A stretch of 64,000 bases of DNA, taken from the IMG/VR virus record IMGVR_UViG_3300031951_000087, positions 1-64,000 of that record, one strand, 5' to 3'. Both the position numbers and the translations under genes were made by a program. The notes below the pieces were generated by a model that worked only from the letters and a program-made list of their open reading frames with translations, was not told the origin of the DNA and made no database searches. Source of the DNA: a virus. Positions 1 to 9,168 of the stretch are shown here, piece by piece (position 1 is the stretch's first letter; the number at the start of each line of letters is the position of its first letter).

Positions 1-2873
1 GTTTGATAGATATTAAATGGTTTTGTAATTGTACCACTACCGTTCGGATTTGCGTAACTAATATTTAAAGAAGTTGTACCTGAGGATATTGTTGTTCCAG
101 TTACAGAGTAATTATTTAACCCATTTTCTACAGTTGACGCACTTAAAATATTAACATCGTAAGTTTGAGATAAATTAACAAAGGTTATTAAATTTCCTGT
201 TTGAAACGTTGTTATGGCGTTTGCGTCTACCAAAAAAACCATTGGTTGGTCTTCATAAAACTCAGCGTTTGTGAAAGAAATTTGACCACCATTATCCAGG
301 TAATTTGGATAAACTTTAATTCTGTTGGAACCTCCACCAGGTAAAGTTTCAAAATAATGTCCTTTTGTATTATATAAGTTAATTCTTTCAGGAATTGGTA
401 ATTCGTTTTTACTCCAAAAATATTCATTTAATGTATTAGTATAAAACGGTGTACGTGCAAAGTTTTTAGTTTCAACAACGGAATTACCTGCCATTACCTG
501 ACCAAATCCAGCATTTTTCTTAATTCTTAATATTTCATCATCATCATCAATTTCTGGAAAAGATACGTAGACACCCGATAAAGTTACATCCGCCAATGGT
601 GAGGAATTAATGTCACCATTTACTAATGTATCAATTGCAAAATTATTGTCACCTGTTGTATTACAATCACATGTTGAGCAATCAGGATAGGTCATCATTG
701 GTAAATTAAATGATGGAAATTTAAATTTTTTAATTAATAAAAGAGTAATTCCAACAATAAAAGCACCATTAAGCACTATTTTACCTATAGTTGGCGCTAC
801 GTCTAATAATGTCGCCCCAAAAGTTAAAGTTGATTTAATAAAGGCATTTGCAAGGTCAACACTCAACCAATATATATTACTTACGGCGTAGGTAAGTAGT
901 AATGTAAAAAGTAAAGGTAGTAATTTATTCCATAAATATTTAACAATATGATAAACAATTATAAATAAACCACCGACAATTCCAAATATTTGGAACAAAA
1001 TTGAAATTATAAAATATAAAAGGTCAAAATTTCTTACCCCATCATTAATTGGAAATTTGTTTACCTCAGAATCACAACTTCGGTCTAATATTTCTTTGAT
1101 GGATAAGAATCTACTTCTATTAGTTCCCTTTCTATATTCATCAATTAATTGTGCTGTTGTATAAACTTTATTATAATTAAATTCATAGAAAAAATCTTGA
1201 CAGCTAATTGCGGAAGTTTTATTAGGATAATCGTCCCAATTTAAAGAAAAGGCGTAAGACCTTTGGAATAATGAAAAGTTATAATCGTAATTATCAAAAT
1301 TAATTGTGATTGTTTGTGGAGTTTCAATTACAACACCATTTACAACTTCAGTGGTTGTTTTTTTCTCAACAGTAATTTCAAGTGTTTCATTTCCGTTTGG
1401 TAAGTCAACCCATTTAGAATTATCAACAACATTATTAATTTTATAGGTAATACTTTTATATTCACCTGTAATTGATTTAATTAATAATGCTTTACCACCT
1501 GTACCAAAGTCTGAATATGTAAAAGTTCTTGTTTCTATTAATTTTGTATTATCACCAAATATTGGTGAAAAAATTGTAGTTTCACTACTTCTAGTTGCTG
1601 GGTCAACGTTACCAGTCCATCCATATTCTTTAATATTTGGAACCAAAAAGTTTCCTCTTAATAAACTACCTTTTGGGTTAAAAGCAGAAAGATTTAATAA
1701 ACTAGGTCCAATGATACTATTAGATGTCTGTACAGCACTGACTTCTTTTTCACCATCATCGGTTTTAATTTTGAATCTGTATTTACCTTTTGTTGGAATA
1801 CCAACACTTGGATTATTTGAAAATATCAATTCGCCGAATTCATTGGTTGACACATAATCTAAATTCATTGGTACATCAACAACAAAAGCACCATTTTCGT
1901 CAATGACCTTTCCACCCTGTTCTAACTGATACTGTTCTAATATTGGGTCACCATCTGTATCCACATTTATTGTTTGTCTTACCGCTAAAATTCTACCAGG
2001 TCCCGCAACCATTCCACATAAGTCACCTTGTTCTGAACTTGGTTTACAATTATTTTTTAACATAACAGAATCATTTGATGTCATGATTGACCCCATGAAT
2101 GTTGCCGTCGGTTCAATTGTTATGTTTGAATCTCTTAAATCAAAATCTACCCTTGTTATGCCAACATCACAAACATCTCCTGTTCCCCAAAAAGAAGAAA
2201 CTGAAATACTTTTTCTTTGATTGACAATTTGTGGTAATGATGCTAAATCAGATGAACTTTTAAATTGGTTACCGTCAAACTGTTTCGGGTTACCAAGATT
2301 CATTCTAATTAAATCGGTTGGTCTTAATGAGAAACAACCCATATCAGACAAATCAACATCTAAAATAACTTGTTGGTTTCCTAATGGAACTCCAACAATC
2401 ATGTAATCCCCCGACTCGTTAGTTTTAACTGTGTACTTATAATATTTTTCATATATTTGTAATACTTCTGTTCTTGTTAAAACATCCTCTCTTGTTGGAA
2501 AAGTTCCTGTGGCAGCGTGTCCTTCATATGAAGGTGTATAGGGTAGTAAATTATATCTGAACCCATCTTCATTTTTGTCCGAAACATTTTTATATGGGTA
2601 CAATGCCGATATTACGGGGTCATTTTGGTCAACTAAATCAATTGGTACAAAAACAGATACTTTGGCGTTTGGAACACCATACCCACCATTGGCAATCACA
2701 CGACCAACCACAACTCCGTAATCAGAACAAAAACTTCTATACACATCAGACTGAGTAAGTTTCAAAGAAAGAATTTCCAAGAAATCGAAATCTTGGTCAA
2801 CTTGTACTTTGATACTTTTGTCAGATTGTGTACTATTTCCTACTGATGTTCGTATCCTATAACTTTTAGGCAT
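1..2873 (-). CDS. Large baseplate/tail protein in the gp7 position, partial (3' end outside window)
   Basis: An open frame of 957 codons starts at ATG 2873 and is still open at the window edge. The N-terminal part reads like a carboxypeptidase-regulatory-type beta domain (GRVIANGGYGVPNAKVSVF near residue 55, then SGDYMIVGVPLG). Around residues 616-644, 650-668 and 690-718 there are three strongly hydrophobic stretches, the first beginning FDLLYFIISILFQIFG, which is odd for a virion protein. It follows gp25 and gp6 in transcription order, where T4 has gene 7 (baseplate wedge, about 1030 residues). Position and size fit gp7, but I do not recognise the sequence as gp7. A TATTTAT box lies 14 nt upstream of the start. 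Confidence 0.6.
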   Translation of the reverse strand, partial: MPKSYRIRTSVGNSTQSDKSIKVQVDQDFDFLEILSLKLTQSDVYRSFCSDYGVVVGRVIANGGYGVPNAKVSVFVPIDLVDQNDPVISALYPYKNVSDKNEDGFRYNLLPYTPSYEGHAATGTFPTREDVLTRTEVLQIYEKYYKYTVKTNESGDYMIVGVPLGNQQVILDVDLSDMGCFSLRPTDLIRMNLGNPKQFDGNQFKSSSDLASLPQIVNQRKSISVSSFWGTGDVCDVGITRVDFDLRDSNITIEPTATFMGSIMTSNDSVMLKNNCKPSSEQGDLCGMVAGPGRILAVRQTINVDTDGDPILEQYQLEQGGKVIDENGAFVVDVPMNLDYVSTNEFGELIFSNNPSVGIPTKGKYRFKIKTDDGEKEVSAVQTSNSIIGPSLLNLSAFNPKGSLLRGNFLVPNIKEYGWTGNVDPATRSSETTIFSPIFGDNTKLIETRTFTYSDFGTGGKALLIKSITGEYKSITYKINNVVDNSKWVDLPNGNETLEITVEKKTTTEVVNGVVIETPQTITINFDNYDYNFSLFQRSYAFSLNWDDYPNKTSAISCQDFFYEFNYNKVYTTAQLIDEYRKGTNRSRFLSIKEILDRSCDSEVNKFPINDGVRNFDLLYFIISILFQIFGIVGGLFIIVYHIVKYLWNKLLPLLFTLLLTYAVSNIYWLSVDLANAFIKSTLTFGATLLDVAPTIGKIVLNGAFIVGITLLLIKKFKFPSFNLPMMTYPDCSTCDCNTTGDNNFAIDTLVNGDINSSPLADVTLSGVYVSFPEIDDDDEILRIKKNAGFGQVMAGNSVVETKNFARTPFYTNTLNEYFWSKNELPIPERINLYNTKGHYFETLPGGGSNRIKVYPNYLDNGGQISFTNAEFYEDQPMVFLVDANAITTFQTGNLITFVNLSQTYDVNILSASTVENGLNNYSVTGTTISSGTTSLNISYANPNGSGTITKPFNIYQ

Positions 2874-2887
2874 AATTGTTCTTTCTC

Positions 2888-2894
2888 ATAAATA
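2888..2894 (-). promoter_or_regulatory. TATTTAT box, putative late promoter
   Basis: TATTTAT on the minus strand, 14 nt before the ATG at 2873. It is the same box as upstream of many other virion genes in this window. Confidence 0.45.
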
Positions 2895-2943
2895 GTTAAA
2901 GTATTATTTTACAAAAATAGTCGAAGTAATTTTCTTGTGAAGA

Positions 2944-4761
2944 TTACTGCTTAACACGAATACCAATATCTAAATTATCGTATCTAATTTGATAGAATTC
3001 TGTTGGTTGTGCATTTATAACATCATCAATCAATCTAATTTGTTTTGTTGTGGAATCTTGATATTTTTGTGCGGTCTGAGATGTTGAATATTTTCCTCCG
3101 ACTCTGTTGAAGACCTTAACATCTGATATGTTAATAACACCTTCAGTATCTTGGACCAAACTTTTAATTTCAGAAATTAAAACATCTTCACCAAATTCTC
3201 TGTTTTGTGGTAACATATAATCACTAACTTTTGTTACAACATCTGATATGATTGAATTTTGATTTGTGTTTTTTGCAATTGTAATATAAATTTCAAATGC
3301 TAAATCAATAACTTTGCCAGTATCAACACTTACATAATCATTTAACATTCTATAGTTAGACAAGAAAGATGCTATGTTATCTTTCAAAACTTTTGGAACA
3401 TTTTGAGTCATTTTACCATTATCATCTTGGCTTAACACAATTACATTAATCTTGTTGTTATTTTCCAAAATACCAACCTTAGCTGGAACACCAAATTGAC
3501 CCGGCATCTTTTGTATTAACGAGTAGTAGTCACCAAGAGTGACCGCTCTGTTTTGTGATGCAAAGTTAAATGTAACATAATTTCTAACTTCCTCTACAGA
3601 TGGTGGATTTGCCCCACCAATAGCCGCAGTAACGTTTGTACATTGGATTGAATTTCTAACAGCGTTTGCAATTTCAATCGATGGTCCATTTACATCAAAA
3701 TTTACATTACCAACAGTATTAATAATATTAACACCAACATTACTTTCAAGACCACCACCAACTCTATATTGTATAAACAAAGTTGTATTCGGTGTTGGAA
3801 TGAATCCTAAACTCAAATTGTTTTGATAATCGTTTACTCTCAAAGTCACACCTGTTCGTGCAAAGCTAGCTAATTGGTCATCAGCTGTTGTATTACCACC
3901 ACCGAAAGTCAACTTCATAAAGTTTTCAGGCGTAAACTCAGTTATAAATCTATTACCACTTTTGATGTATTTTCCAACTTTTATATTAGAGGTATCACTT
4001 GGTTTCGATGGGTCAGGAACAAAAATTGTATCTTCGGCTAATGCTTGTACTTCATACCATTTACCAACTGAACTTAAGAATTCTTGATACGATGGTATAT
4101 TATTATATTCAATTCCGTCTTTTTGTATTATTGACAATACATTAACCACGTTTCTTTCAGGTAAAAATAAACTTAAAAATGGTGTCGCATCTGCTTGTGT
4201 TATAACTTTTTTAAATACCTTTGTGATACCGTTTACCACAACCTCTCTTTTTATAATATTATAACTTTGTATGTTGTTTGACGCATCCAAAATTGGTATT
4301 ACTTTTTGATTTTTTTCTCCTGAGGAACTAAATGCTGACGCAAAATTAATGTCATTTGGATTTTCAAATGTTTGTCCCGCACCAACAAATTGTGACCCAG
4401 CTTTTAAAACACCCATGTAATCAGGGTTAGGTCTGTCACCTAAAGCGGGTACATTAATTGTTATATCACAAACCGCGATTGATGGTCTGTTTCCCGGTAT
4501 TTTCAAACCGTAAGTTCTTGCTATGTTATATATTGAACTTCTTTGTTGTGCAAATTCAAGGACAGTTTCCTGTATGCTTCTATCAATATGATAATGTAAG
4601 TTGTCTGTTACGGCAGCGTTTAAATCCATTAAAACAGAAAAAATTGATGCGTCATTGAAGTTGTCAATTAGGTCGGGATAATACTGTCTAGTATAATCAA
4701 TAAGTTCTTGTCTTATAGCGGCAAAATCTCGGACGGTATAGGATATTCTTTTTTCAGCCAT
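2944..4761 (-). CDS. 6: Baseplate wedge protein, gp6-like (J-like)
   Basis: 605 residues, close to T4 gp6 (660). The N-terminus (YTVRDFAAIRQELIDYTRQYYP, then NDASIFSVLMDLNAAVTDN) is characteristic of the gp6/gpJ baseplate wedge family. The middle and C-terminal parts carry the usual features: an NRAVTLGDYYSLIQKMPGQF segment near residue 410 and a C-terminal REFGEDVLISEIKSLVQDTEGV segment near 545. gp6 forms the dimer ring that joins wedges around the hub. It lies 5 bp downstream of gp25 in the same direction, the usual pairing in contractile phages. The start has no Shine-Dalgarno but a TATAAATA sequence at 4772-4779, the T4 late consensus orientation. Confidence 0.88.
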   Translation of the reverse strand: MAEKRISYTVRDFAAIRQELIDYTRQYYPDLIDNFNDASIFSVLMDLNAAVTDNLHYHIDRSIQETVLEFAQQRSSIYNIARTYGLKIPGNRPSIAVCDITINVPALGDRPNPDYMGVLKAGSQFVGAGQTFENPNDINFASAFSSSGEKNQKVIPILDASNNIQSYNIIKREVVVNGITKVFKKVITQADATPFLSLFLPERNVVNVLSIIQKDGIEYNNIPSYQEFLSSVGKWYEVQALAEDTIFVPDPSKPSDTSNIKVGKYIKSGNRFITEFTPENFMKLTFGGGNTTADDQLASFARTGVTLRVNDYQNNLSLGFIPTPNTTLFIQYRVGGGLESNVGVNIINTVGNVNFDVNGPSIEIANAVRNSIQCTNVTAAIGGANPPSVEEVRNYVTFNFASQNRAVTLGDYYSLIQKMPGQFGVPAKVGILENNNKINVIVLSQDDNGKMTQNVPKVLKDNIASFLSNYRMLNDYVSVDTGKVIDLAFEIYITIAKNTNQNSIISDVVTKVSDYMLPQNREFGEDVLISEIKSLVQDTEGVINISDVKVFNRVGGKYSTSQTAQKYQDSTTKQIRLIDDVINAQPTEFYQIRYDNLDIGIRVKQ

Positions 4762-4766
4762 TTATG

Positions 4767-5225
4767 TTAAATATTTATAATTATGAAATCTTTTGATTGG
4801 AAAGCGTTATCACTGATTGTGTAATCAATTCTCATCTTAGCTGTGTATTCTGAAGTATTTCTACCACCAACCCTATAAACACCATTTCCTAAGTTCTCAG
4901 AGTTTAAAGTACCAACTGACTCATATTCATCAAATGGTAAAATTATAATATCATTAATAATTAAATTAGGAATGTACTTACTTACATTATCTCTAATATC
5001 ATCTTTAATTGATTCAAATGTTACACCATCTAATGGTTCAAAAATAAATTCATAAATTTTAGTACCAAAATCAGGTAAATAATATCTACTACCTTTTCTA
5101 GTTAAAATTAAATGAATTAAATTACTTCTTATTTCTTGGTCAGGATTTTGAGACAAAGAAAGATAATCCCCCTTTAATGAATCATTAAAAGGAAAATTAA
5201 TACCATAAGTTACACCATTAGCCAT
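4767..5225 (-). CDS. 25: Baseplate wedge protein, gp25-like (GPW/gp25 family)
   Basis: 152 residues, normal for the family (T4 gp25 has 132). It shows the conserved gp25 core: NPDQEIRSNLIHLILTRKGSRYYLPDFGTKIYEFIFEPLD in the first half, including the R-G-x-R-x-x-x-P-x-F-G motif. gp25 nucleates sheath polymerisation at the baseplate and binds gp6. The next gene is gp6. ATG at 5225 is preceded after 5 nt by a TATTTAT box and has no Shine-Dalgarno. Its start overlaps the end of the small cysteine-rich gene by 8 bp. Confidence 0.88.
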   Translation of the reverse strand: MANGVTYGINFPFNDSLKGDYLSLSQNPDQEIRSNLIHLILTRKGSRYYLPDFGTKIYEFIFEPLDGVTFESIKDDIRDNVSKYIPNLIINDIIILPFDEYESVGTLNSENLGNGVYRVGGRNTSEYTAKMRIDYTISDNAFQSKDFIIINI

Positions 5226-5433
5226 TGTTTATAAATATAGTTGTATTCCCTTTTTTGTGAGCAGGAAAAAAAGGACAATGTCTACAACCATTACCACAAC
5301 AACTACCTCTCTTTAAATGAAACTCTTTTGTGAAAACATAAATTCCGTTTTCAATATAAAAATCAGAAGGGAGAAGTTTTTGACTTCCCCCTTCCGAATT
5401 ATTAATTGTTTTATTTTGATTACTTAATTTCAC
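5218..5433 (-). CDS. Small cysteine-rich protein, DUF5522-like
   Basis: 71 residues if begun at GTG 5433, which overlaps the nrdJ stop; the frame stays open to a farther start at 5463. The end of the protein has DFYIENGIYVFTKEFHLKRG followed by CCGNGCRHCPF. This four-cysteine signature resembles DUF5522, a small family of unknown function found in Bacteroidota chromosomes. The clustered cysteines suggest metal binding. It is coupled to nrdJ by overlap, so a role near ribonucleotide reduction or redox supply is possible but not shown. A strong hairpin lies inside its 5' part, so its expression may be attenuated. The true start is uncertain. Confidence 0.6.
   Translation of the reverse strand: MKLSNQNKTINNSEGGSQKLLPSDFYIENGIYVFTKEFHLKRGSCCGNGCRHCPFFPAHKKGNTTIFINNG
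5231..5237 (-). promoter_or_regulatory. TATTTAT box, putative late promoter of gp25
   Basis: TATTTAT on the minus strand, 5 nt before ATG 5225. It lies inside the end of the DUF5522 gene, so it would let late transcription of gp25-gp6 start independently of the nrdJ unit. Confidence 0.45.
5366..5394 (-). terminator. Strong hairpin after nrdJ, terminator or attenuator
   Basis: Twelve base pairs (eleven Watson-Crick and one G-U) around a 5-nt loop, followed on the minus strand by CTGATTTTTATA. It looks like a Rho-independent terminator about 25 bp past the nrdJ stop but lies inside the 5' part of the DUF5522 frame. Confidence 0.6.
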
Positions 5434-7279
5434 ACGCTCCACCAGCACATGCCAACTCACCACTCAAATCTGTGTTGTCTTGTAATTCAACAACTTTGGA
5501 TAAGTCAATTGACTGTAATTTAGAGAATAATCTTTCGTATTCTTCTTCAGTACAATCTTCAAACGGTGCTTGAATGTAACTTCCACCATCATAAGGTAAT
5601 ACTGATAGACCATTGTAAAAGTCTCGGTTTTCCCACATCCACTCACCTGCCAATTCCCAGTCTTCAGGTTTCAAACTGATTGTTGCCGATACGTTGTGAC
5701 TATTTGAACCTGTTCTGTGACCTGGTCTAACCCACTCTTGTGTGATTTTTTTAACACGGTCTAACAATTGGAAGGGTGATTCGGTTCTCAAAATAGCCCC
5801 CTCAGGTGCTTTTTGTGGAACTGAAATAACCGCTGTATCATGCGGACGGAAGAATTCATCTTCAACCAACTCAGGGTGATACATTGCCAAGTATTGGTAG
5901 ATTGCTTCATTCTTACCTACACGGACTCTACGGATGTAATAATCGTTGTGCCATGCATGGATACCTGAAGATGTTCCCAATGTCAGGGATGTTGTACCAG
6001 CGGGTTTCACAGTAGTTGTACGGGCCGACTTATTTATACCAATTAATCCTGCAACTCTTACGTTTTCTTCTTTAACCAATTTAGCAGCTTCTTTCATGTT
6101 GTAACCCAATACAACACCTGAACCGATACCCGTCATTGATACACCAATCAATGCATCTTTTTCAGTTGTACGTTTCCATATGTCTCTTAAGTAATGGAAA
6201 TCAGTGTATCCAGCTTGAAGTGTTCCAATGAACGCAGCTGCTTTAACACGGTTGTTTAAATCTTCTTGTGATTCAATGTCAGAAACATTTACCTCACACA
6301 AGTTACAGAATTGATTTGGTCTCAAAGCGATTTCACAACATGGATTGGTTCCCCAATCTTTGTCGTTTGTAAAGTAGATACCAGGTTCACCTGCTCCTGA
6401 TGCTTCAACACGTTTCCACAAATCTAAGAAAAATTCTTTTGTGATTTTGTGTCTAACCAAAGTCGCAGAATTGTTAGCTCTACCTCTTTGTGGGTTGGTT
6501 TCCCACCAAGAACCTGACTTACATGAAATCATTTCATGGTCATCAGCTGAGAACAATGAAATCAATGCCGCTCTACGAATACCACCTGCAAGAACTGCGT
6601 CTGCAATGTGACATACCATGTCGTGAACTTCAATTGGTGTCATCTTTTCACCATCTTCTTTAGCGTCCAACATACCTTTCAATTTGTGAAGACAATCTTT
6701 CAAAGGTTGAGGACCAGGTGCTTTACCACCTGATGTTACAAGTTGAGCCCCTTTTGGTCTAATATCTGAAAAATCAAATTCAGGTGTTGACAAATGTTCA
6801 CCAAAGTAAGACTTCATTAATACTTTGATTGCATCTGCCCATCCTTCAATAGAATCACCAACCAAGAATCTTCTTGTTCTATTCGGGTTTGGTTTTCTAA
6901 TTTCAGGTAGTTTTTCTACGTGATGTTTCTGTACTGAATAACCAACACCTGTTCCACCTAACAATAGGAACATACTTTCAGCAAATGCGTCCAAGTGGTC
7001 GATTGGTAAATAAGCACAGTTGTAGATTCTGTTTGGTGAAATTTCAATTGGTTTACCACCAAACTGCATTGAGCGCATTGATGGTAAAACTTTTTTATCA
7101 TAAACATACTTGTAAACTTCCACAATCTCACCTGCTAATTGTGGGAACTTTTTGATGTGCATGTTCATGTTTCTTGTTACTAACTCTTCCCACGTTTCTC
7201 TCCTGTTTACATCAGGAAGGAATTTAGCGTATTTCATATACACCGTGAGGTCTGACAATATCTTTTGTGATGCGTCCAT
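5420..7279 (-). CDS. nrdJ: Adenosylcobalamin-dependent ribonucleotide reductase, class II monomeric type
   Basis: 619 residues, shorter than the Lactobacillus RTPR (739). It should reduce ribonucleotides to deoxyribonucleotides for phage DNA synthesis using vitamin B12. Visible residues match the RTPR scheme: first redox Cys88 (YNCAYLPIDHLD), the N-x-C-x-E active-site motif N312, C314, E316 (TNPCCEIALR), the partner cysteine C325 eleven residues on, and the C-terminal shuttle pair C611 and C616 (ACAGGACEIK). A glycine-rich GGTGVGYS lies near 108. It ends the replication operon. It is one of few genes here with a clear Shine-Dalgarno (GGAG at 7291-7294, 11 nt before ATG), so it may use a different expression mode. 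Confidence 0.92.
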   Translation of the reverse strand: MDASQKILSDLTVYMKYAKFLPDVNRRETWEELVTRNMNMHIKKFPQLAGEIVEVYKYVYDKKVLPSMRSMQFGGKPIEISPNRIYNCAYLPIDHLDAFAESMFLLLGGTGVGYSVQKHHVEKLPEIRKPNPNRTRRFLVGDSIEGWADAIKVLMKSYFGEHLSTPEFDFSDIRPKGAQLVTSGGKAPGPQPLKDCLHKLKGMLDAKEDGEKMTPIEVHDMVCHIADAVLAGGIRRAALISLFSADDHEMISCKSGSWWETNPQRGRANNSATLVRHKITKEFFLDLWKRVEASGAGEPGIYFTNDKDWGTNPCCEIALRPNQFCNLCEVNVSDIESQEDLNNRVKAAAFIGTLQAGYTDFHYLRDIWKRTTEKDALIGVSMTGIGSGVVLGYNMKEAAKLVKEENVRVAGLIGINKSARTTTVKPAGTTSLTLGTSSGIHAWHNDYYIRRVRVGKNEAIYQYLAMYHPELVEDEFFRPHDTAVISVPQKAPEGAILRTESPFQLLDRVKKITQEWVRPGHRTGSNSHNVSATISLKPEDWELAGEWMWENRDFYNGLSVLPYDGGSYIQAPFEDCTEEEYERLFSKLQSIDLSKVVELQDNTDLSGELACAGGACEIK

Positions 7280-7303
7280 TTTTTATTTTTCTCCTTTAAA
7301 TTT

Positions 7304-8677
7304 TTAATTAATTTGTTGTTTTCTTTTTGCCAATAATTCATTGACTCTGTTCCTATTTCGTTCTTCTTTTTGTTCTTCAAGACCCAAGAAAGTTACTGAA
7401 CTTTCTGTATCAATTTCCATGAGTTCATTGTCAAATTTACAATTTTCAAACACGACACCATCTCGTCCAATTCTTGATTTGGTAATAGCTATTGTTGCGA
7501 GTTTCATTTCTTTTTGTTGTAAACTCTTTGCAACTGTTATGATAACGTGTCCTACTTGTGCCTTTTTAATTGAACCCCCCATTTGGTCAGTAGTTACAAC
7601 ATCTGATGATATTGAACTTCTATTTCCTTGAGTCGCAGTCCATCCTGCTACATCCAATTCGTGACACATTGCTTCAAATCCTCTCATCACGGAACCTTCA
7701 CTTTTCCATTCATCCCCTAAGTTTTTGTCAGGAACAACACAGTCAATATAATCTAAACTAATCATATCGATTTTTGTTCCTTCAGCAATCATCTTTCTAA
7801 TTTGATTTTTAATTTGATTCATTGTTAGAGTGTCAGATGCATATTTTTTCAAAATCAACTTGTTTGTTGTATTTTCTTTAATGTCTCTAACTTTTTCCAT
7901 AACAACATCTTTGTGGAATGAAAGTTCATCAGGAGCAATTCCTGTCCAAAGTGTAAAGTGTTTTCTTTGGATAATTTTTGGGTTGTCTTCAAAGAATATT
8001 TGAAGAACGTTGTAACCTAAATTAAATGCGTGGTTACAAATTTTTGTTAGTACTGTTGTTTTACCAACACCTGTTGGTGCTAAGATTACACCCAATTCAC
8101 CTTTTGCTAATCCACCTTTTAATAGATTGTCAATACCTGCGATTCCCATTGGGATTGGGTGTCTGTAATCTTCATCTAACACTTGGTCCAAATTTGTGAA
8201 AACATCATGTTCACCTTCTTCGATTTCACCAACCTGAAGAGCTTTGTTTACCATCTCTTCTAATTGGTCATAACTTTCAAAATCACCTTTATCTATAATT
8301 TTTTGAGCTTTAGTCATAACCTTTTGAAGCTCTTGTTGTTTACAGAATTTAAGTGCTTTTTCAATTACAAATTGGTGTCCTTCAAAACTTACATCACGAA
8401 TTTGAATTAGTGTGTCAAGAACTATTTTTCTTGCACTATCAGAACTAATTTCAGAACGAGTCAATTGGTCCAAAGTTTCAAACGTAGGAACACTCTCATA
8501 TTTGATGTAATACTCTTTAATCATTTGTGTAATGATTTTAAAATATTGATTATCAAAGTATTTTGAATCCAACACATCAACAATCGCACGTGCGAAATCT
8601 TTGTTAAGAATAAGTTGATTAATAAGTTGAATTTGAAATGTGTTACCTAAATACCCGAAATTTTTCTCGCTTGACAT
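7304..8677 (-). CDS. 41: Replicative DNA helicase, DnaB/gp41-like
   Basis: 457 residues, close to T4 gp41 (475). It should unwind the fork as a hexamer. An N-terminal DnaB-like helical domain spans about 1-150. The RecA-like core starts near 175 with PIPMGIAGIDNLLKGGLAKGE and Walker A APTGVGKTT at 200-208; Walker B is IDMISLDYIDCV near 305; WTATQGNRSS is motif H4-like. It belongs to the replication block with uvsX, gp32 and RNase H and ends 24 bp before nrdJ. A TATTTAT box is 26 nt upstream of ATG 8677. Confidence 0.9.
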   Translation of the reverse strand: MSSEKNFGYLGNTFQIQLINQLILNKDFARAIVDVLDSKYFDNQYFKIITQMIKEYYIKYESVPTFETLDQLTRSEISSDSARKIVLDTLIQIRDVSFEGHQFVIEKALKFCKQQELQKVMTKAQKIIDKGDFESYDQLEEMVNKALQVGEIEEGEHDVFTNLDQVLDEDYRHPIPMGIAGIDNLLKGGLAKGELGVILAPTGVGKTTVLTKICNHAFNLGYNVLQIFFEDNPKIIQRKHFTLWTGIAPDELSFHKDVVMEKVRDIKENTTNKLILKKYASDTLTMNQIKNQIRKMIAEGTKIDMISLDYIDCVVPDKNLGDEWKSEGSVMRGFEAMCHELDVAGWTATQGNRSSISSDVVTTDQMGGSIKKAQVGHVIITVAKSLQQKEMKLATIAITKSRIGRDGVVFENCKFDNELMEIDTESSVTFLGLEEQKEERNRNRVNELLAKRKQQIN

Positions 8678-8703
8678 ACTTGTTTTTGTTTTGACTTGTG
8701 TTG

Positions 8704-8710
8704 ATAAATA
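8704..8710 (-). promoter_or_regulatory. TATTTAT box upstream of the helicase gene
   Basis: GTATTTATC on the minus strand, 26 nt before ATG 8677, directly after the preceding gene. It is the only copy I noted ahead of a replication gene, so it is weaker evidence for a late-promoter role than the others. Confidence 0.35.
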
Positions 8711-8713
8711 CTA

Positions 8714-9166
8714 TTAAGCAAGTTGATAATTCATATATTGTGTAGAAAAATTTTCACCTGAAAAAATGTCAGTTAACGACTTAAGAATGTTTTTTATCTC
8801 TGGTCGTATGTCTACGGTATATCTAGCCTTCGGTGGGTACACTTTGGCATCAAAACCCCTATGACAAATTGTCTGTTCACCCATCTTGATATATAGGTTA
8901 AACCATTCAGGTCCATCAGTTTTTGACGTGTTCATGACTGAAGAGTCGTTCATAATCAACTCAGCGTTTTCATTCATGTAGTCCAAACTTTTGTCTTTCA
9001 AATATCTTTCCATGTAGTCGGCAATGTCCTTCATGTAATCATGAAGTTCTAAACTGTACTTAGCAGTTTCATTGTAACCCTTAACATTGAAAAACCTTTG
9101 AACAACGATGTTGTCGTTGAGTTTAATTACAAACTCCATTTTCGTTAAATCTTGTGTTTCTTTCAT
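8714..9166 (-). CDS. Hypothetical protein in the replication block
   Basis: 150 residues, unrecognised. The alternative start at Met9 (MEFVIKLNDNIVVQRFFNV) looks like a natural N-terminus with a beta hairpin. The rest is mixed alpha/beta with an acidic middle and no obvious catalytic motif, membrane segment or signal peptide. It sits 2 bp after the RNase H gene and just before the helicase gene, so a replication-linked role is plausible from context only. Confidence 0.7.
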   Translation of the reverse strand: MKETQDLTKMEFVIKLNDNIVVQRFFNVKGYNETAKYSLELHDYMKDIADYMERYLKDKSLDYMNENAELIMNDSSVMNTSKTDGPEWFNLYIKMGEQTICHRGFDAKVYPPKARYTVDIRPEIKNILKSLTDIFSGENFSTQYMNYQLA

Positions 9167-9168
9167 AA

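Noticed and set aside
2221-2406. Short plus-strand ORF
   Set aside because: It lies inside the long minus-strand gp7-position gene, whose codon pattern is continuous through it.
7341-7631. Plus-strand ORF opposite the helicase
   Set aside because: It is a shadow; the minus frame carries conserved helicase residues.
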